A stretch of DNA of 64,000 nucleotides, from the NCBI GenBank assembly GCA_024349245.1, contig JALDNG010000507.1:1-64000 (forward strand). Reading direction: 5' to 3'. The DNA comes from Neodontobutis hainanensis. Lineage: Eukaryota; Chordata; Actinopteri; Gobiiformes; Odontobutidae. Made by a program: the position numbers and the translations under genes. Shown piece by piece: positions 39,601 to 51,229 of the stretch; within the stretch, counting starts at the first letter, position 1, and each line of letters begins with the position of its first letter. The notes under the pieces are model-generated. The model did no database searches, had not been told where the DNA came from, and worked only from the letters and a program-made list of their open reading frames with translations.

Positions 39601-40181
39601 AGAAATTTCTCAAGGTACAATTAGCGCCCTTACTTCATTGAATTTTAACACTCATCATGCTCAGAATTTTCGCATCTTGCCAAATCAAGTGGTGTGAATG
39701 CGTTCACATAATTCTTGACATCAGGATGTAAAAGTTTACTCCTCAACAAAACAGTTAAAATTATAATATCAAAATTTTCCAAACTATATCCTTGGATTCT
39801 CCCATAAACAAAAATAAAAAAATAAACAACATAACCTTCAATTAAACAAAAAATATACCACAGTTTAAAGATTATACCCAGAAATTAGAATTAATAAGGA
39901 AAGCATGTTTTGGCAAAAAACAAAGAGTGTTTGAAGACTGGTGTCCCTCTAGAATACGAAGGCCCTTAAATTATTGACGAATATCTTCCCCAACTTAGTG
40001 AATAAAATGAGTGAAGTAGTAATGAAATTAAATTTTCCCGCGTCGAAGATAATTTTTTGCGATAACCTTAACTTTTGTCGAGGATGACCTCTGAGGACTT
40101 GGAATGTCAAAATGTCTGAAACACGACTAATATGGGAAAATATAATTTCCAAAGCCGTTAAAGAAACCTAAACTATTTTAT
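36603..40181. other. AT-rich intergenic DNA
   Basis: No supportable gene. At 37174-37490 (plus) a frame stays open to a TAG if a 23-nt GT...AG interval (about 37338-37360) is removed, but it has no ATG and no recognisable motif. At 39949-40170 (minus) a 70-codon open stretch follows the Hakai-type gene and could be a further 3' exon of it. Confidence 0.35.
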
Positions 40182-40758
40182 CTATTGAAAAAGGACAGAA
40201 GATGTATGTCGATGGGAAATATGAGCAGAAAGATCTCTCTGTGATAAATAGCTCTTTCCGCAAGGTTTATTCAAGTTTCGATCGAACACATCGCAACAGT
40301 ATAGTTGAGAATGAGGAACCTTTTCGTTTCCAGATATTGATGTGTTGCAACTTTAATTATATGAGGTATATACTAGGCGCATTTGCTGTGTGGCAAACAC
40401 ACAAGATCTTCGCCACACTGAAGGCACACGGGATGTTTGCATGGAAGCTGGATTAAAAAATAAATTACTAATCTGGTATATCGTATGACAGGCAAGTTGC
40501 AATTTACACAATTATGTATCATAATTTCATTGTCAATATTTCCCTTAAGATTCACCTATAGATAGAAAAAAGACTTCGGAATCGGATGGAACATTTCGCT
40601 CGTTAGACACCATAGCTGTAGAAGAGAGCAACTGGACAAAATCTTTTTCTGAAAAATTATCCGGAAAAAATACTCGTTTCTTCATTTTTATCTTTTTCCA
40701 GTTTAGAAATATCCGTTTTGAGCATGAAGTTAAGTTTTGGCTTATTCTGGTCCGCCAT
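40182..40758 (-). CDS. CBLL1: Hakai/CBLL1-like RING E3 ubiquitin ligase, five exons with four micro-introns
   Basis: Hakai is a RING E3 ligase and a subunit of the nuclear m6A writer (MACOM) complex. Exons: 40674-40758, 40575-40648, 40469-40555, 40374-40447, 40182-40350. Introns: 25, 19, 21 and 23 nt. A 31-nt form of the second intron, using a later acceptor, also keeps frame. The 162-residue product holds a RING with Cys69, Cys72, Cys85, His87, Cys90, Cys93, Cys105 and Cys108, with NLPVIRYTRLLPCKH spanning intron 3. A C2H2 finger follows (Cys125/126, Cys137, His150, His155) with the Hakai signature GKSYLSQRDLSAHISHRH. This RING-finger pairing is the Hakai HYB arrangement. The first TAG ends it right after the finger, so the long proline-rich tail of animal Hakai is absent. 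An extra 3' intron into the open frame at 39949-40155 would lengthen it. ATG context is good (AAAATGG). Confidence 0.88.
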
Positions 40759-43129
40759 TTTTTACATTACACGATGTGTAGCGAAATATAGTACGCTATT
40801 TTTCAAGATCGTCAATGTTTAGCAAATTGAATTAATATTTATGGAGTTGAAAAATAACTTTTTTCTCAATTCAATAATTTAATTCAGAGGATGAACTTCA
40901 CCTTTGTCTAATTCCTTATGCTTGTAGGTATATATTATCGATTTATTCAATATATTTAAGCCTTTGTAATGTTTATAGATTACATTGCCTCAAATTTATT
41001 GAATGAAACATCATATGAAGATATGTTCACAAATCTTCCAGTTAATCAACGTTAAGAAGTTAATTAAAGATTCAAATGGTATTTGAGAGTGCGCTTGTTC
41101 GAATTGGTTCTTACAGAAAAACGAGATCTTTCTGCTTTTCATCACTGAAGTTAAAATATTTTTTACTCGTACTGACGTTTTGTAATTATCACAACACATA
41201 TGACTTGTAAGTCAAGCGAGTTTAGCGATTTTATTATATATATATGGAGAGCATAGAGATCGTTGGAAAATTTCTCGTTATCGCACTATTTAAAGGGGCT
41301 TTGGAACAAATCGTATAATTAACACTGATTTATTCGTAGAATGATGTACACTATTGATCAATTAGTTGTTTAAATGTATAATGTACCATTTATGAAGCAC
41401 TCCCTCTCTTAGTATTTTATCCGTGTGGTCGATGTGATTAATTTTAGGATCAATTCTAAAACCTTTTCAAATTTAGTTCAAGATAGCCTAACTATTATTT
41501 TCCAATTTTCTAAATTAAGATCGAACCAAAAACTGGAATAAAAATACACAGAACGGTTAGTTTATAACGTCATATTGAAGAACCTTAAACTTTTAAATTT
41601 ATTTTACCCAGTTTGTTTTTAATTTATATACAATTTTATAACATCGTCTGTGTCGATATTTGAAAATATCATTTAAATTTAGATACATTTACTGATAGGA
41701 AATTTCAAAACGAGAGAAAAATTTGTACTTCAAGAATGTGTATGCGCAGCATTCGAATATGCTTTAATCGTTTAGTTCCGTCACGATGGAGCATTCATTA
41801 ACAAACCTTTGGGTTTATTTGATAGATGATTTTTAATTCCTGATTAGATTTCAAAAGAATTCGACGTTATTTTTTATGTTAAAGAATTATTACTACTTTT
41901 GAACTTTAAATTATGATAAAATAAATTTTTCCCCTCTAACGGTGTCCTATCTTCACAAGTATCACATGCAGAATGCAAAAATTTGATAAAAATGGTTAAT
42001 TTTTCTCACACAAACAGCAAAAAAATATACGCATGTGCATTAACGAAAATTGCTTCGGCAATTAATCTTATTTTTCGATCGGAGTATGGACTTATTTTTG
42101 AAATTCGCAGCTTCGCATCCCCGAAGGTTAAGAATATATTTTTCAAAATGTTTGAGTAATCCGCTTGAAGAGGATATTACAGGCGAAATATAAAATGTAT
42201 AAAAATTATAATATTTGCTATTCTAAGAGAAATGTTTGAAGAGGTAGCGAAAGGAAAATCCTTTAAACTGTATTTTAAAGTCTTTTCTGTTGGTGAAATA
42301 ACAGTTTATTAAGACGAATTCAAAAACCATTCAGAAGAAAAATATCATGTTTGTGTTTTGAGCACTGCTGATACTTCTTTCGGCTTGCAAACATTCTCTA
42401 AAAATAGTTATTTACTTCCTATTGTTTAAGAAATTAGTGGGCCTTGAACAATAATACAGTAATTAATGGCGCCAATATCTTAAAATGACAAATTTGGGAT
42501 ATTTAAATTAAACTGTAAATCAAAGCTTCAATTTATCGATCATAATACTTCCGCGAATGAGGAAAAACTTGTTTAACTTTGAGAAAAGCGAGATTTCTTT
42601 TCAAAAGGCGTGGAATGTGCAACACATCCATGCCATATTTTCTCAATACGTAAATGATCGTGGCAGTGTAGTGTAATATCAAGAAACAAGATTTCGATGA
42701 ACTTTTAAATTTAGTTAAATTGTACTAAAACTATATAATAATATTATTTGTACACTTAACTTAATCTAAAAAATCGATTTTGGTTTGTTTTTAATACATG
42801 CTCAAGGATGAGACAGAAAGCAGATCTATTAACATCGTATTTACTTATTTTTTCCATTTTCTGTCCACAAAAACAACACTCAATTGTTCTTTCATTTTTT
42901 ATAATTCAAATAAGCCACGTGCGACATGTCTCGAAAACAATTCTGTAGATATGCTCAATTTTTAGAAATATCACAAAAGATTAAGAATAAAATTAAACAA
43001 GATTCTGCAGTTCTTATATCTAAGTGGCACAACGGTTTATGAAGCAAGAATTTACATCTAGGCATGCACAAATGAAAAAATGGCCATAAAAGTTGACAAA
43101 AATTCATATATTTTGTAGTTTACCAGTTA
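40759..43129. other. AT-rich intergenic DNA
   Basis: 5' flank of the Hakai-type gene and beyond. I see only short ORFs without motifs and a short TA run near 41.23 kb. Confidence 0.4.
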
Positions 43130-43508
43130 TTTATCCAAATGAATTGAATCGAATAGATAAAAGGATCGAGATTAACCTTGTTCGGGATCTTTTCTAGCAT
43201 ATAATGTGCAATGTAATGATTATGCCTTACGCGTTTAGTGTCAGTACCTGGTAACAGTTTCTTGATTTTCCACAAGGTAAACCATGCAATTTGAATATTC
43301 GCTCATGTTAAGGGCCTTGGGAAATTAAACGGACAGTCGAGGTTTGATGTGTTTTATATTTAATTTGAAACCTCAGATCTTCTTTAACAGTCTGATTGAA
43401 CTGTGCTGCATGGCGCAAAACTGGAAAAAATGACCAGTATCGGGGTAGATCGATCTCTGAAATGTATAGGCACAAGAAATAACCCCTAAATCTCTCGACA
43501 ACCACCAC
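43130..43508 (-). pseudogene. Integrase-like fragment of a second retroelement
   Basis: The minus-strand frame starting at 43508 reads VERFRGYFLCLYISE, then LPRYWSFFPVLRHAAQFNQT. This resembles the end of a Gypsy integrase core (VERFNRTL...W...LP.VL.A.N.T). Farther down MVYLVENQETV followed by TRHNHYIAHY resembles the integrase C-terminal part. The two halves join in one frame only if a 19-nt (43316-43334) and a 22-nt (43226-43247) GT...AG interval are removed, ending at a TAA at 43132-43130. The 22-nt interval has micro-intron borders. It could be a relic with indels or a host-used fragment. No catalytic D-D-E set is visible, so family assignment is tentative. Confidence 0.45.
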
Positions 43509-44607
43509 TAACTACATATTTCAGAATAACACAGCGACCTCTTTTGTGCTTCCCTTGACAAATTTCCTTCGTCATCCCTCACTGTGATTCGTCCACATAA
43601 AATCGGCTAAGTGTTCTCTTTTAGTCATACAATGAAGCTTAATTCAATAATCGATAAGTATCATTTATAGTATCAAATCTGATCATTTTGTATTTAAACA
43701 TTAACTCTCATCCAGTTTATGTTTGAATACCCGACATAAAAATGGTAAGTCTGTATCAGCATTTTGACAAATGGCAGCTCGCTTTCTGAAAACAAGGATC
43801 TAACTATTTTAATAAAATATTTTATATTTCTTACGTCAACTTGGAGTAACTTAAGACTCGAGAAATTCCTTTGTTTTTTTAAATAAATAAAGTGAAGTTG
43901 TTTAAATTTTTTAAAATTCATGCTCAAATAATTAGTCTATATTCCTGAGAAAATGTATTTTCATAATTCCTTCCCTTCATTTTTTTTGAAATGAGTGAAA
44001 GAGAATTACTCATAGAATCCAAAAGGTTGTTTCGGGTATTATCGTAAACCTACAAGTCTGTTACAGCTTATCAAACCATATTTAAAATTTCCCGATCGTG
44101 TAAAAAATAAATTTTGAATGCTCTCTTCATAATTTATTTTTAAAGATTTGAAACAGATACGGCATTGGCCAAAATTTCAACCTAAGTATAATCACGGAAA
44201 ATAGTTAACCTTGTCCCCCAGCTTAGTATTTTTTAAATCTTATTTTCTAATCGGATGAATTTTTTGAAATAGAAAAGTTCGTTAACTCCTCCGTTGCTCA
44301 CAAATGAATAAGGCACAATTTGTTGCAAAATTTACTTTCAATCACTCCGAAATTTTACTTTTTAGATCATACACAAAAAAGACACACGATAACTATATTT
44401 CAGCAACTTAATCACGATTTTAAATAAAAGTTAACCAATTAACTTTTCTAAGCATGTTCTCTTGAAATATTTTGACAAATTTATTTCAATATTTTCAGCT
44501 TCTCTGTCTTAGCAAACGTAAAATCTAGTTATTAGAAGTTGTGAGGACTTCTAATTACTTATAGTTGTGCATAAAATATTTTATTTGATGTTTGCTTCGC
44601 ACGTGGT
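43509..44607. other. AT-rich spacer
   Basis: Mostly AT-rich, with a minus-strand ORF at 43694-43927 that has no recognisable motif. Parts could be the worn upstream portion of the integrase-like fragment. Confidence 0.35.
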
Positions 44608-44968
44608 TTAATTTATTAAGTCGGCGTTTCCCGATTCAATGAAACCATCTTTCCTCAAAATTCGACTCTTTAAATCAACTCATTCACCTGGTTAGCTTTT
44701 GAGAATGGTTTTTACTCAAGACATCCGCTGTCAAATTAACAACCTGCAAACTACATAGATTCTTTCTTATTGAAACTAACTTATTAAATTGATGAAGTAT
44801 TGTCCCAGAATCAAATAAAAACTGTACTCCATTGAAAAGTAGAAAGTCGTCATTAAATTTTGTAAACTTAATGGGTGTCAATTCTGACGAATCGAAATAA
44901 TTTGAGTTTTTCCGCGCCGCTTCGCTCGTGGGTGCACTTATGTTCACTTTTATTCAGCTTATTTCACT
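44608..44968 (-). CDS. Unidentified small protein with a DSGT motif
   Basis: The main exon (from 44946 down to 44688) reads NISAPTSEAARK, then SSELTPIKFTKFNDDF, then FNGVQFLFDSGTILHQF and so on. Removing 44666-44687 (22 nt) extends it in frame through RILRKDGFIESGNADLIN to a TAA at 44610-44608. At the 5' side, removing 44947-44967 (21 nt) creates an ATG, with the A at 44968 and TG at 44946-44945. Without that, the frame has only a GTG. Product about 105 residues. NGVQFLFDSGT resembles a retropepsin active-site loop, so this may be a protease piece of an old retroelement or a host gene derived from one. I do not recognise the rest. Confidence 0.42.
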
Positions 44969-47900
44969 GTTAATTAAGTCTATTCTAAGCTTGCCATGGA
45001 TGTTTCCTCATTTAGTAATTATTTACTGCGGTTTTATGAAGTGTCATTTTGTAATGAAAGAATTTTTACAATTTATGATGGATTCTTTTATTTTTTCAAT
45101 GATTTAAGACCACAAAGGTAAACTCAGTTCTGGATATTTACTGTCTAAGGTCTATGAGAGCTGGATTATCCATTTATTATCAAAAATGGAAAATCATAGT
45201 ATTTTGAATATTTACCAGGAGTAGTGCATTCATAATACGAGTCAAGAGTCGTTGCCCATCTATGAATGTGGAAATGTTTTTCAAAACAGAAAAGGGGGGA
45301 AGAGAAAAATTAAAAGTTTTGATTCAACTGCAGAAGTATCGAAATTATCTCTTTTGCGATGTTAAAGCAACTCAAGAAACCTAAAGCTCATCACCTGAAT
45401 CTTTTTCGAAATAGCAGAAAAAACAGCCACGGTATACTCAATGAAACGATGGATAAAAAATTTTAAGTTCATGCTAACGTGGAGTTTTCAAAGATATTTT
45501 CATCAGTTTCACTTTCAGGACAGACGGTAACTTAACGTAGGGAAGAGATAAGTCAACATTTAACAGTTACATTACAAAACAAACCATATCACTTGGTTTA
45601 TGAGGCTTTTGATGAAAGTAGAGTTGGTTCTGATCAAAGTTAAATAATACTTTTTTTCTTATTATTTAAGGTAATTGTCGCAGATGTTCATACTAGCTCT
45701 AGCATTTACTGTTATTATAACTTAACAACAAATGGAGACGACGTTTAAAAGGAATTAACCTTTTCTAGACCAATATGGAAAATTTAAATTTTATTTTAAA
45801 TGTTGGCGCCAGAGCATCGACAGGTAAAAATATCTGGTTGGCGGACTTTTACATAAGCCTGAAGTTTATTGTTGAATGTTTGACTAAATTGTGGAATGAG
45901 AGTCATCGCACTGTATCTTTATAACAAAAAGACGATTGGCAGAATTTTCAACGTTACAAATTTATTCGTTGAGGAAATGGATCTTTCATTTATAAAAATG
46001 TAAAAATGTTGTGCTTAAATTGAATTTGGGTATATAGGCCTAGTTTGAAACTTATATTTACTTGTTAAATGCTGAAAAGGGCCTGATAAATAAATCTCTT
46101 TCTATGAGGTGAATTGCTATTTTAGAATATTTTGTTGATTAACCCACTCTAAGTTCCTTCATACCTTTAAAAGGATATTACAGATTTTTTAAATTTTTCA
46201 GAAAAGTCATTTTTGCGGAACGATGGACATATGTTATATTGAGCGAAATGCTACACCATCACGAAATTAGATGAGATCATCAACACCAAGGTTACTTAAA
46301 AACAACTTGAGAAAATATTGACTCATATTAACGATTTCAAAAAGAAATAAACTGACCCAAATGGCATGCGATTTAAAAAAATGCGCCAAATATCAATTTT
46401 ATAGATCATTAAAAAGGATTGCAGCAATTGACTGACGTCAAATAATGTTAATTTAATCAGCCATGCAATGAAATTTATGTTGATTTCGTATGCCAAAAAT
46501 ATGAATTTTAGTTATGTGATCATCAGTCCTTTTCTTTTGTTGCATCCGATCGAGAGTAAAGAATATGACTGACTAAACCTTATTATAAGGGAAAATACTC
46601 TAAATTAGATGAATTTGACATAAACTTATTCAATAGTTTGAGAGTATACAAATATAGATACGAGGCTTAGCCAAACATGGTACATACGAATCTTAATAGA
46701 AATTGTCGTAAAAAAGGCAACCCTCAAATTTAGGTCGATTGATATTTGCAACAATAAATAAAACCCAAACACCCGAAATTTACTTTAAATTTAAATATCT
46801 TCATCATCGAAAGTTTTGTTTTATTTTCAAATACATATTCCAAAATAAAATGATAATTTTTGAATGAAATTAGATTTTAATATTTTTGTGAGAAAAATTC
46901 ATTACAAGTTGTGCCTGAGGACAGATACAAGTAGGGAGGCACTTTTTAATCAATGTTTTAACCCTACCATGTATATCCTGTAACTTGATTTTCCATGTTT
47001 AATCGGTTATTAACGGATATGTTTTAATCTCAATGATAGTTTTTTGAAAAAATGTATTTGATTAAAATTGTTATAAATTCATTATGAATAGAGGGCTAAA
47101 TTTTTGACCAAGATTTTAGCATGATTTGGTTTCCGAATATTAATTATCAGGTTTTCCACATTAATTTAAAATATAATAAACATTTTTACTAATTACTTGG
47201 ATAAATGAAAACTTTTCAGGAGTTCAACACAAACTTGGCTAAATGGACTTCCATCTGTAATTTAATTAACGATTATTAACGACAAATTACGTCATCTATA
47301 AATTTTCAAAATGTGACATTTTGACTGTCAAAAGAAGTTATTTTAACGGATAGACAATAAATATTTTCATTATTAAAATTAAAAACAGACTTGTCAGAAT
47401 TCTCTATTTTTCTCGATGCCTCGTGCTATTAAGACATGGATACCAATCAGGCCAACTGAAACAAAATTAAAAATCCGTATTGGCTTTCATTCCTATTAAT
47501 ATTTAAAAAAACAAAGTTATTTTAGGATTTAATGCTATTTTATGGAATACATTCAATTTCAATTCTCAAGTCAAATAAAAGCATCGATACTATTAGGTGA
47601 CAATTTAATAAAATTTTTTAAATCCATTACATTCTCGGTTCCAGCTTTAGAAATACAGACGTAAGAGTTTTTTGGAAATATTTAGCGAATTTGTTGACCT
47701 GGTTATCAAAAATATTTTATTTTTCACCTGGAAAAATTTAATTTTATCCCATTTAGAACAGCCCTCTTTTTAGTAAGAATAAATTATTTGAACGATTGAT
47801 GAAAAATGGAATGAAAGCAAACATCTTGCGTTATTTTATAAATGCTTGAGTATATTTAGATCCATGAATCTCGATTTCATTAATCCACTCAAATTGAACC

Positions 47901-48898
47901 GAATCAAAACTTATGAATTTGTTTCAGAAAATATAATCATCCCAAAGAGTGAATCGCCCGGTTTCAATCAAACCGTGTAACCCAAAAATGTTATTATATT
48001 TGTTGCAATATAAATGTATAGACTGAATATCTGCAATCCTACGAAACTTTTAACATTCATTTAGGTTCAACTTTTTTGTATTCACCGCTATTTTCTCTTT
48101 TGAAGTCAAATTCGTGGATATGGGAATTAAGAAATGTCTCTTGTAAATTTGCAATATGTGTAACAATGGAAAACTATCAAATGCGACATTCGTGAATTTA
48201 CGGATTACACATTTTAGGATATCTAACTTTTCCTACATTTTAAAATTCGATTTTTATGTGACATCCTTGTTATTTGCAAGATATATACACCTTGTTAATT
48301 GTGTTACTTTTGAGAAATCCCATTGTGGGTAAAATGAAAATCGATGTTGTAAATTGTGATTATTTTACATAAAACATGGAGGGATACATACTTTTGAATG
48401 TCTGTACCTGCGTAAATTCAGTATTCTCACCATACTTTCATTCATTCTATGATCATAATAAATTTCAAGTTTCATAACTTTAAAAATATGGTGAATCGAT
48501 TGCACGAAATGTTGATTACCCAAAAATAGAGTCATCCTAGTTATGGTCGAGAATAGCTGCCTCATAATATCAGATCTTTAGCACAGATCTAAAAAGATAC
48601 CATAAGAAATATAAAACGCAGATTTTAATGGTTATTGAGACAAAAAACTAATTACAAGCCCATCCATGATTCCGCTTTAGTTTCATGTAAAATTACAAAT
48701 AACTAATTTCACCAAAAGTTGTTTACAATTGTTATGAAAAGCGTCATTATTTTTATCATCTATCCAACCGGGTAAAATTTGAGAGAAGTCGAATAAAGAT
48801 CATTCCGATCATTTTTTAAACAAAGTAAGATCAGAATCCTGAAAAAATAAATGAAGAGAAAGATAACTAAACAATACATGATTAACTATACAAGAATT
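44969..48898. other. AT-rich intergenic DNA
   Basis: No supportable gene. Around 46.2-46.4 kb (plus) broken frames (KLDEIINTKV...LTHINDFKKK) faintly resemble the region after a reverse transcriptase catalytic box. The rest, up to the end of Enhancer of polycomb, shows only short ORFs such as 48365-48565 (minus) and nothing recognisable. Confidence 0.35.
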
Positions 48899-50429
48899 TT
48901 ATATACATGAACTAAAAATATTTTGAGGAAATTGTTCAAATTGATCTGGTGGATATGTTATATTTGAAATTCCATTTATAAAAGATTCGGTGATAGGAGA
49001 TGGAGAACGAGAACAAGCATAGGATTCTAGGATTTCTTCAATCGATTCAATATTTTGTCGTTTTATATCATCTGTATTTGGTTCTTGATGAGCAACATCT
49101 GCAATAATTTTGGGTTCATTAAGAGGAGGTTTTGGATCATCAAGCACTTTATATGAATTAATTTCGTCACAGCAGCGTCGGACAACAACCAAATTATGAG
49201 AGAAAAAGCTCTGTTCATATTTAGAAAGTTTGTTTCTTGAAGAGATGCGATACGGCTTCGAGAAATACAAGTATTCATTTGATTTATCCTTTAAATTATC
49301 TCCAATCTCATGAGGTGACTTTGAATGTAAAAATTTCAGATGACGGGTCACGAACTTTGGATTAACACAAACGGAGTTTAATAAATTGGAAGAGCGCCAA
49401 GGAGATTTGTAGAGTGTTTTGATTCGAGACTCGAGCACACCAGAACCTACTAGTTTGGAGGACAAGTGTGTATCATGATTTTCGTTAGAATTTTGGAAAT
49501 TTACGATAGTGTTATGAAAGACCCGGCCTCCCGGATCATCCATGGTGCACCGATGCCTAAATAGTTTCTGGATGCTTTGTTGAAGTTTCGTATTCAGAAA
49601 TTCCCGTTGACAGGTTAATTGGATCAATCTATGTATTTTAAATAAGTTCAAGTATGAAATGAACAGCTTTTCGAAGAGAGATTCTTCAAGTTTGCGGTTT
49701 TTGCGAGTTTGCATCTTCTCAAAACGTTTCCGGAATGCCACGTATGGATCGTGAACATTTATACCTTCAACCTGCTCGACCCTAACTTCGGGTATCAAAG
49801 ATTGGTTATATTTAAGTCCCATGCGTTTGTGACGCCAATAATCGAGAAGATCCTGGGAGTGCTTTTGCGAAATATTAAAAAGTGTTTCTAATTTTGCGCT
49901 GTTCAATTCGTTTGGCTGAAATTTATTTAACCATTCAAGTTTATCAATCATTTTCTCAAAATCATTAACTTCGAAGGCCTTAGGTTGGTAAGAAAAAAAC
50001 TTTATCAGTTCGAGCCTTCAGCCAAAGCTCGTCTTCGGAATCCAAATCATACTTTGGTGGAGTCTCGTGGTACTCGAGGCCTAGTATAAGAACAAATTCT
50101 ACCTTGTTTTATATAAGCCTTAGGAGCCTTGTAGCGCCGATTAAGTGGATATCGTGGTGGGGAGCGCTCGTGAACTTCCGGGACAGGAATCACTAGGTCC
50201 TTGGTTCCACCATACAACGCCTGCGCGTTCATTGCGGCTTTGAGGTGTTGTTCCTGAGTTAAAAGAATTATCAAACAGACTCTTCTTCCTTTTCCATCCC
50301 AGTTGGCATTTGTATAACCCCCCTACTGACGGCAGTGTAGTCTGATAAGTCATGCAGTTCCTCTATGCTGTAGATGGGAATGGGTCTATCTGGTTCAATA
50401 TTTTTCGAGCGAAAAGAAGTTTTACTCAT
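48899..50429 (-). CDS. EPC1: Enhancer of polycomb homologue, four exons with three micro-introns
   Basis: EPC/Epl1 is the scaffold that holds the TIP60/Esa1 acetyltransferase on nucleosomes in NuA4/TIP60. Exons: 50277-50429, 50103-50253, 50001-50080 and 48899-49978. Introns: 50254-50276 (23 nt), 50081-50102 (22) and 49979-50000 (22), all GT...AG. The 487-residue product starts MSKTSFRSKNIEPDRPIPIY and keeps the EPcA hallmarks in order: MPTGMEKEEES|EQHL across intron 1, then QALYGG...VIPVPEV, then YDLDSEDE, FEKMIDKLEW and YWRHKR. The most conserved block, NDPYVAFRRR-like HDPYVAFRKRFEKMQTRKNR, falls near residue 210. The C-terminal half is poorly conserved, with a late RRCCDEI segment, and the protein is much shorter than vertebrate EPC1/2 (about 800). 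It could equally be called EPC2, since an invertebrate-type single copy predates that split. It lies 225 bp downstream of the stress-protein gene, same strand. Confidence 0.95.
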
Positions 50430-50654
50430 AAAATCCCATACAAAAAAATTCCTGGAAAATTAAAATCATGACTGAAAAATTAAATAAAGAACAGGAATTA
50501 AATTAAAAAATAAACGAAAGTCACATACCGATGGAATTTTCAATCAAAAAAATAATAATTGAGGAGTAGTTCGAGACGCCGCGGAAAAATGTGGCGGCGG
50601 CTATAGTCACAATAAACACACTATTAACAAAAATTATTGTTTAATTTAATGTTT
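50430..50654. other. Short spacer between the stress-protein and Enhancer of polycomb genes
   Basis: It is 225 bp between two minus-strand genes, so it must hold both the 3' end of the upstream gene and the 5' signals of EPC. TTTTCCAG about 27 nt before the EPC ATG would suit a splice acceptor for a leader. A GC-rich patch with GCCGC and GCGGC arms near 50577-50600 could form a small hairpin. Confidence 0.4.
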
Positions 50655-51229
50655 TCAAATTATGCTCGCAGGAACCACGCATACGGTCGATTCTGCGTGG
50701 TGTAATACGTAGTCACTAACGCTCCCCAACAAAAATCGCGAGACTGTTCCGAGGCCTCTGGAACCAAGAATGATAAGTTTTGTGTCAGGTCCGATGCCAG
50801 TCCACAGATAGTTCGACCAATATTTCCATCCGATGCTCTAAGCATGACCGTGTGCCGGATCTGATTTTTTGTCTCCACATACCTTGTCTTTTTCAGCCAT
50901 GTCCTTAAATTTCATGAGGAGAGATTTAGACTTCTCAATGCACTGTTCTACCTCGGACGCGTATGTTCCACCAGATACATTCGCAGGCACACCTATATGT
51001 CCTCCTGAAAGTTACTCGAAATAGACAGTCCTGGTAAAGTGGGAGGTTGAAATATGTGGACTATCGTGAGCTCGTCCATTTCTCTCATGATCACGTCCTT
51101 GTAAACTTTATTAGGTTAAATTCTTATACACTCGTAAACCTTCATACTGTGCTCCGATTCGTCAATTGCCATCAAAACCTTCTTTGGCTTCGATGCTTGA
51201 ACTACAGTTTCTTGCTGCGCTTCGGTCAT
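50655..51229 (-). CDS. Universal stress protein (UspA fold), four exons with three micro-introns and one frameshift
   Basis: USPs are small ATP-binding stress proteins found in bacteria, plants and some invertebrates. Exons: 51130-51229, 51016-51105, 50883-50992, 50655-50860. Introns: 24 nt (51106-51129), 23 nt (50993-51015) and 22 nt (50861-50882), all GT...AG. The protein starts MTEAQQETVVQ, then KKVLMAIDESEHS (the family's first strand and loop), LTIVHIFQPPTLPG, a helical middle, and GRTICGLAS. The ATP-binding motif G-x2-G-x9-G-S is perfect in GSRGLGTVSRFLLGS, followed by VSDYVLHHAESTVCVVP, the classic C-terminus. Exon 4 is 206 nt, one base short: the GRTICGLAS frame and the GSRGLG frame join only with one base added near 50788-50793. 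No extra GT...AG intron explains it. It is either a one-base error, a true disabling deletion, or programmed frameshifting. The rest is intact. It lies 225 bp upstream of EPC, same strand. Confidence 0.88.

Noticed and set aside
40202..40456. 84-codon plus-strand ORF
   Set aside because: Antisense to exons 4 and 5 of the Hakai-like gene.
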